Source: JAJRXG01 sp047634015 (GTDB lineage Bacteria; Bacteroidota; Bacteroidia; Chitinophagales; Saprospiraceae). From it: 18,841 bases of DNA. The position numbers were made by a program, and so were the translations under genes. Under the pieces are notes generated by a model that worked only from the letters and a program-made list of their open reading frames with translations, did not search any database and was not told the origin of the DNA. Of this stretch, positions 16,490 through 18,841 are shown one piece after another; within the stretch, counting starts at the first letter, position 1; every line of letters begins with the position of its first letter. The stretch lies in assembly GCA_047634015.1 (NCBI GenBank), contig JBLIDB010000085.1:1-18841 (forward strand). The letters run 5' to 3'.

Positions 16490-16963
16490 CTATTGTTTTA
16501 CTTCCTTTCTTAATTTGCTCTTTATTCTTACTAACCTCGTACTTACATTACTCGGAGTAACTCCAATAATTTTCGCAATTTCTTTGTTACTCGATCCATC
16601 TAAATTCAACATTATAATCGCTCGTTCTACAGAATTCAATACGCTCAACGCTTGTGTCAACTTTGTCATCTTCTCTTCGTCAACGGCATCCTCAGAAATA
16701 TCAATCTGAACGAACTCCCTATATTTATCCAGTGCTTTCTTTCGCACAGTTGTCTTTCTTACATAGGAGATACAGACATTAAGGGCTATTCTGTAGGTCC
16801 AGGTCGATAGTGTATAACTGGAGTCATATTTGGGATATGCTTTCCATAGTTGGATCACTATTTCCTGCACTAAGTCCTTCTGTTCTTCCTTGTTATAGCA
16901 ATAAATGCGCGCTATCTTAAAAAGAAGATTCTTATATGAATTGATGTAATCCTCAAATGTCAT
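16490..16963 (-). CDS. ECF-type sigma-70 family RNA polymerase sigma factor
   Basis: A 157-residue sigma factor. Region 2 reads FKIARIYCYNKEEQKDLVQE followed by IVIQLWKAYPKYDSSYTLST and WTYRIALN, the DNA-melting and -10 recognition part. Region 4 has the helix-turn-helix SNKEIAKIIGVTPSNVSTRL for the -35 contact. There is no region 1 or 3, as expected for the ECF group. It directs polymerase to a small set of promoters, which are unknown here. It is the first gene of a two-gene unit with the membrane protein. Confidence 0.92.
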   Translation of the reverse strand: MTFEDYINSYKNLLFKIARIYCYNKEEQKDLVQEIVIQLWKAYPKYDSSYTLSTWTYRIALNVCISYVRKTTVRKKALDKYREFVQIDISEDAVDEEKMTKLTQALSVLNSVERAIIMLNLDGSSNKEIAKIIGVTPSNVSTRLVRIKSKLRKEVKQ

Positions 16964-17013
16964 TCTTATCCAAAGCCTTATTCATAGTAATATTCGCAGG
17001 ACTTCTCTAAATG

Positions 17014-17214
17014 TCACACTTTGGAGGAAATAATTTCATATTCACTAATTGCATGTACCCGCCTTTTGGGGTAAACAACTTCAAGTTCAAATTTCCTTGA
17101 TTTGCTGACCCTAATGGAATCAACGAATTTCAAGCTTTTACCCTTTGTAAAAAGGGGCGCAAAAAGATTGATATTGATATTTGTCAAGAGTGGCCACGCC
17201 GTGTAAACTTTCAT
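17014..17214 (-). CDS. small protein of unknown function, overlapping the pseudouridine synthase stop
   Basis: A 66-codon frame starting MKVYTAWPLLTNININLFAP. Its ATG overlaps the TGA of the upstream pseudouridine synthase gene by four bases (ATGA), an arrangement typical of translational coupling. It is basic, has no recognisable domain, signal or membrane helix, and ends 50 bases before the sigma factor start. It could be a real small gene or a chance frame. Confidence 0.4.
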   Translation of the reverse strand: MKVYTAWPLLTNININLFAPLFTKGKSLKFVDSIRVSKSRKFELEVVYPKRRVHAISEYEIISSKV

Positions 17215-18083
17215 CGTAAATCTATGTCAAAAAAACGTTTGAATTTTTTGGGAATAGGAGCGCAAATTTTCAACTCTTCTGATGTGATAGGGTGAATAAA
17301 TGATAAGGAATGCGCAAATAAAAAAAGTCCATTTCCTTTAACAATTTCACCCTCTGGACTATACATCTGATCTCCCATGATTGGCATACCTTGATCCGAC
17401 ATATGAATCCTTAGTTGATGTCTCCGTCCCGTCTCAGGAATCAGCTGTACAAGCGTCAGCTGCCCATACTTATTAGATTCTTTTGTCGCTACTACCTTAT
17501 AGTGAGAGACGGCAGCTTTCTCATTAATAGCTTGAGCAATAGTTCCATCGACTGGGCAATTTGCGGTGGTTATAGCTAAATAAGATTTGCTAATCTTGCG
17601 CTGTTCGAAGCACTTGTTCAATGCGACTACTGCACTTCGTGTCTTTCCTATTAGGAGCGCACCGCTGGTCGGATAATCCAGCCTATGTATTGCTTGCATC
17701 ATAGGTAATGCGTCCAATGCACCAGAAGCGGTCAACCTGTTAGTCAGGGCATTTTCTATTGTGCGCCTCTGATTGCCACTAACCACTATGCCTGCCGGCT
17801 TATTGATGATCGCTAAATACTCGTCTTCGAATAGCACTTCAAAATCAAACGTGATAGCGGTGCTATGCTTATAGGTCTCATCGGATAGTAGATCAATCAC
17901 TTCTCCTCCTGTAAGATAGTCTCCTGTATACGCGACTCCCCCATTGAGCTGTACCAATTTTTTCTTAATGGCCTTTTTAATGCCTTTCTTGGAAGGAATG
18001 GTTTCAAAGATATCCGGCAGGTAATCAGAGAGTCGTATCCGCTTTGCTAAGGGAGGGACGATGTGGGATTCATTGATATTCAA
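17211..18083 (-). CDS. RluA-family pseudouridine synthase
   Basis: A 290-residue RNA-modifying enzyme that isomerises uridine to pseudouridine. The catalytic block is AIHRLDYPTSG with Asp136. Other family marks are NKPAGIVVSG (94-103) and the later GRRHQLRIHM strand followed by GDQMY. The N-terminal 75 residues resemble an S4-like RNA-binding domain (KRIRLSDYLP, then KKGIKKAIKKKLVQLNGGVA). The specific rRNA or tRNA target cannot be told from sequence, so no gene symbol is given. Confidence 0.92.
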   Translation of the reverse strand: MNINESHIVPPLAKRIRLSDYLPDIFETIPSKKGIKKAIKKKLVQLNGGVAYTGDYLTGGEVIDLLSDETYKHSTAITFDFEVLFEDEYLAIINKPAGIVVSGNQRRTIENALTNRLTASGALDALPMMQAIHRLDYPTSGALLIGKTRSAVVALNKCFEQRKISKSYLAITTANCPVDGTIAQAINEKAAVSHYKVVATKESNKYGQLTLVQLIPETGRRHQLRIHMSDQGMPIMGDQMYSPEGEIVKGNGLFLFAHSLSFIHPITSEELKICAPIPKKFKRFFDIDLR

Positions 18084-18124
18084 ATCTGTAAAATTAGATG
18101 CAAAATTTTATTAATTACGAATTA

Positions 18125-18481
18125 TTACGAGGACTTAAGGTTAATCAGAACTTCTCCATTACTGAATCTCATCCATGTGAAGTCATAAACATGATTATAG
18201 GTCTTCCCTTGCTTGTTGACAGTATATCTGGTGATATAATTATAATTGAACTTCTTTCTGTCTAAGAGGATTGATTGAATCTTCTTCTGGTGAGTATGCT
18301 TTCCCATTAGTTCAAGCAGAATAGTTCTATTGCGATGAAGAATTTTATCAATAGTGCGGGTATGTCGGGGATTGGTCGCTCGCAGTTTGCGATGATATGT
18401 AGTCTTGCAGGATATGCTACAAAAAACCTTATCAGATCTTCCACTAAAATCTTGTTTGCATAAGCGACACTGTCCTTTCAT
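18125..18481 (-). CDS. small Cys-rich, probably zinc-binding protein
   Basis: A 118-residue protein whose N-terminus has CRLCKQDF and CSISCKTTYHRK, two Cys pairs (Cys5/Cys8 and Cys21/Cys25) that suit one zinc site. The rest is basic and shows no enzyme motif; it ends with YDFTWMRFSNGEVLINLKSS. Similar short proteins occur in Bacteroidota without an assigned function. It lies 41 bases upstream of the pseudouridine synthase gene on the same strand. Confidence 0.7.
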   Translation of the reverse strand: MKGQCRLCKQDFSGRSDKVFCSISCKTTYHRKLRATNPRHTRTIDKILHRNRTILLELMGKHTHQKKIQSILLDRKKFNYNYITRYTVNKQGKTYNHVYDFTWMRFSNGEVLINLKSS

Positions 18482-18628
18482 ATCATAAATGTGTTCAGCG
18501 TTATATTACGCCTGATCAAATCGAGCCTATAGAGACCTTATCCGATACACAACGGTTAAGAATCACTTATTATTATAAATTACTGATTATCTGGTGGTTA
18601 TCGGCCTCGTTGATACTATCTTGTCGGC

Positions 18629-18841
18629 ATGGAAGCACTCATATTCGTATGTAAGCCTCATGCCAAGCGCATTAAATTTCATATCCCTTACAAGCGTACT
18701 GAATGGAGAGTACAGATCAAACAACTCAACTCTTCATTCTATCATCCGCAACAGAAGTTGTGGAGCGTTATCAATACACCTGAAATGCTAAAGGGAATAA
18801 AAGAAGTATTTGGGACTGAGTTTCGTAATGTCGAGACTGAA
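18629..18841 (+). CDS. tyrosine recombinase, N-terminal part, cut by window edge
   Basis: Frame from ATG 18629 to the window end gives 71 residues beginning MEALIFVCKPHAKRIKFHIP. The pattern of KRIKFHIPY, then W..QIK, FYHPQQKLWSV, then an FG near residue 63, matches the N-terminal core-binding domain of tyrosine-type recombinases common in Bacteroidota, found in mobile elements and integron-like arrays. The catalytic Arg, His and Tyr lie outside the window. No ribosome binding site decides the start. It is divergent from the Cys-rich protein gene. Confidence 0.6.
   Translation, partial: MEALIFVCKPHAKRIKFHIPYKRTEWRVQIKQLNSSFYHPQQKLWSVINTPEMLKGIKEVFGTEFRNVETE

Overview
The window looks like a Bacteroidota chromosome, probably a marine or soil cytophagian or saprospirian type; I cannot place it more precisely. 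The signs are AT-rich DNA, few Shine-Dalgarno sites, a promoter with the Bacteroidota -7 box TAnnTTTG, an M56/BlaR1-type membrane peptidase paired with a BlaI-type repressor, a NylB-like lipoprotein hydrolase, and a partial tyrosine recombinase of the kind common in this phylum.

Layout. The left edge (1-298, minus) is a broken GNAT acetyltransferase gene that runs out of the window. A non-coding stretch to 760 holds many perfect inverted repeats. At 761-5362 (minus) lies the most striking gene: one 1533-residue polypeptide joining a complete carboxylic acid reductase (adenylation, carrier and thioester reductase domains) to a complete zinc-dependent, NADPH-type alcohol dehydrogenase. It is predicted to take a carboxylic acid to the alcohol on a single chain. 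Divergent from it are a serine hydrolase (beta-lactamase fold, broken by one frameshift) and an intact AMP-forming acyl-CoA synthetase. Converging on these are an alpha/beta hydrolase with an Asp nucleophile and a small GNAT gene, both on the minus strand.

The middle (10204-13514, plus) is a signalling module. Three palindromic operators spaced exactly 20 bp apart overlap a promoter, followed by an intact BlaI/MecI-type repressor and then an M56 membrane peptidase fused to about 15 ankyrin repeats. The sensor gene carries about seven lesions (frameshifts, one in-frame TAG, a 38-bp deletion inside one repeat) and reads as a pseudogene, while the repressor is intact.

The right third (13725-18481, all minus) holds a lipoprotein metallophosphoesterase, a frameshifted multi-pass membrane protein, an ECF sigma factor with a four-helix membrane partner, an RluA-type pseudouridine synthase with a small coupled ORF, and a small Cys-rich protein. 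The first 71 codons of a tyrosine recombinase (plus) run off the right edge.

Genes working together. The acid-reducing fusion, the acyl-CoA synthetase and two hydrolases form a neighbourhood that could release carboxylic acids and route them to alcohols or CoA thioesters; this is inference from gene order. The frequent single-base indels, many of them short T or A runs, could be real decay or sequencing error, and raw reads would be needed to tell. The 38-bp deletion and the two in-frame stops favour real decay for at least the sensor and the left-edge GNAT gene.
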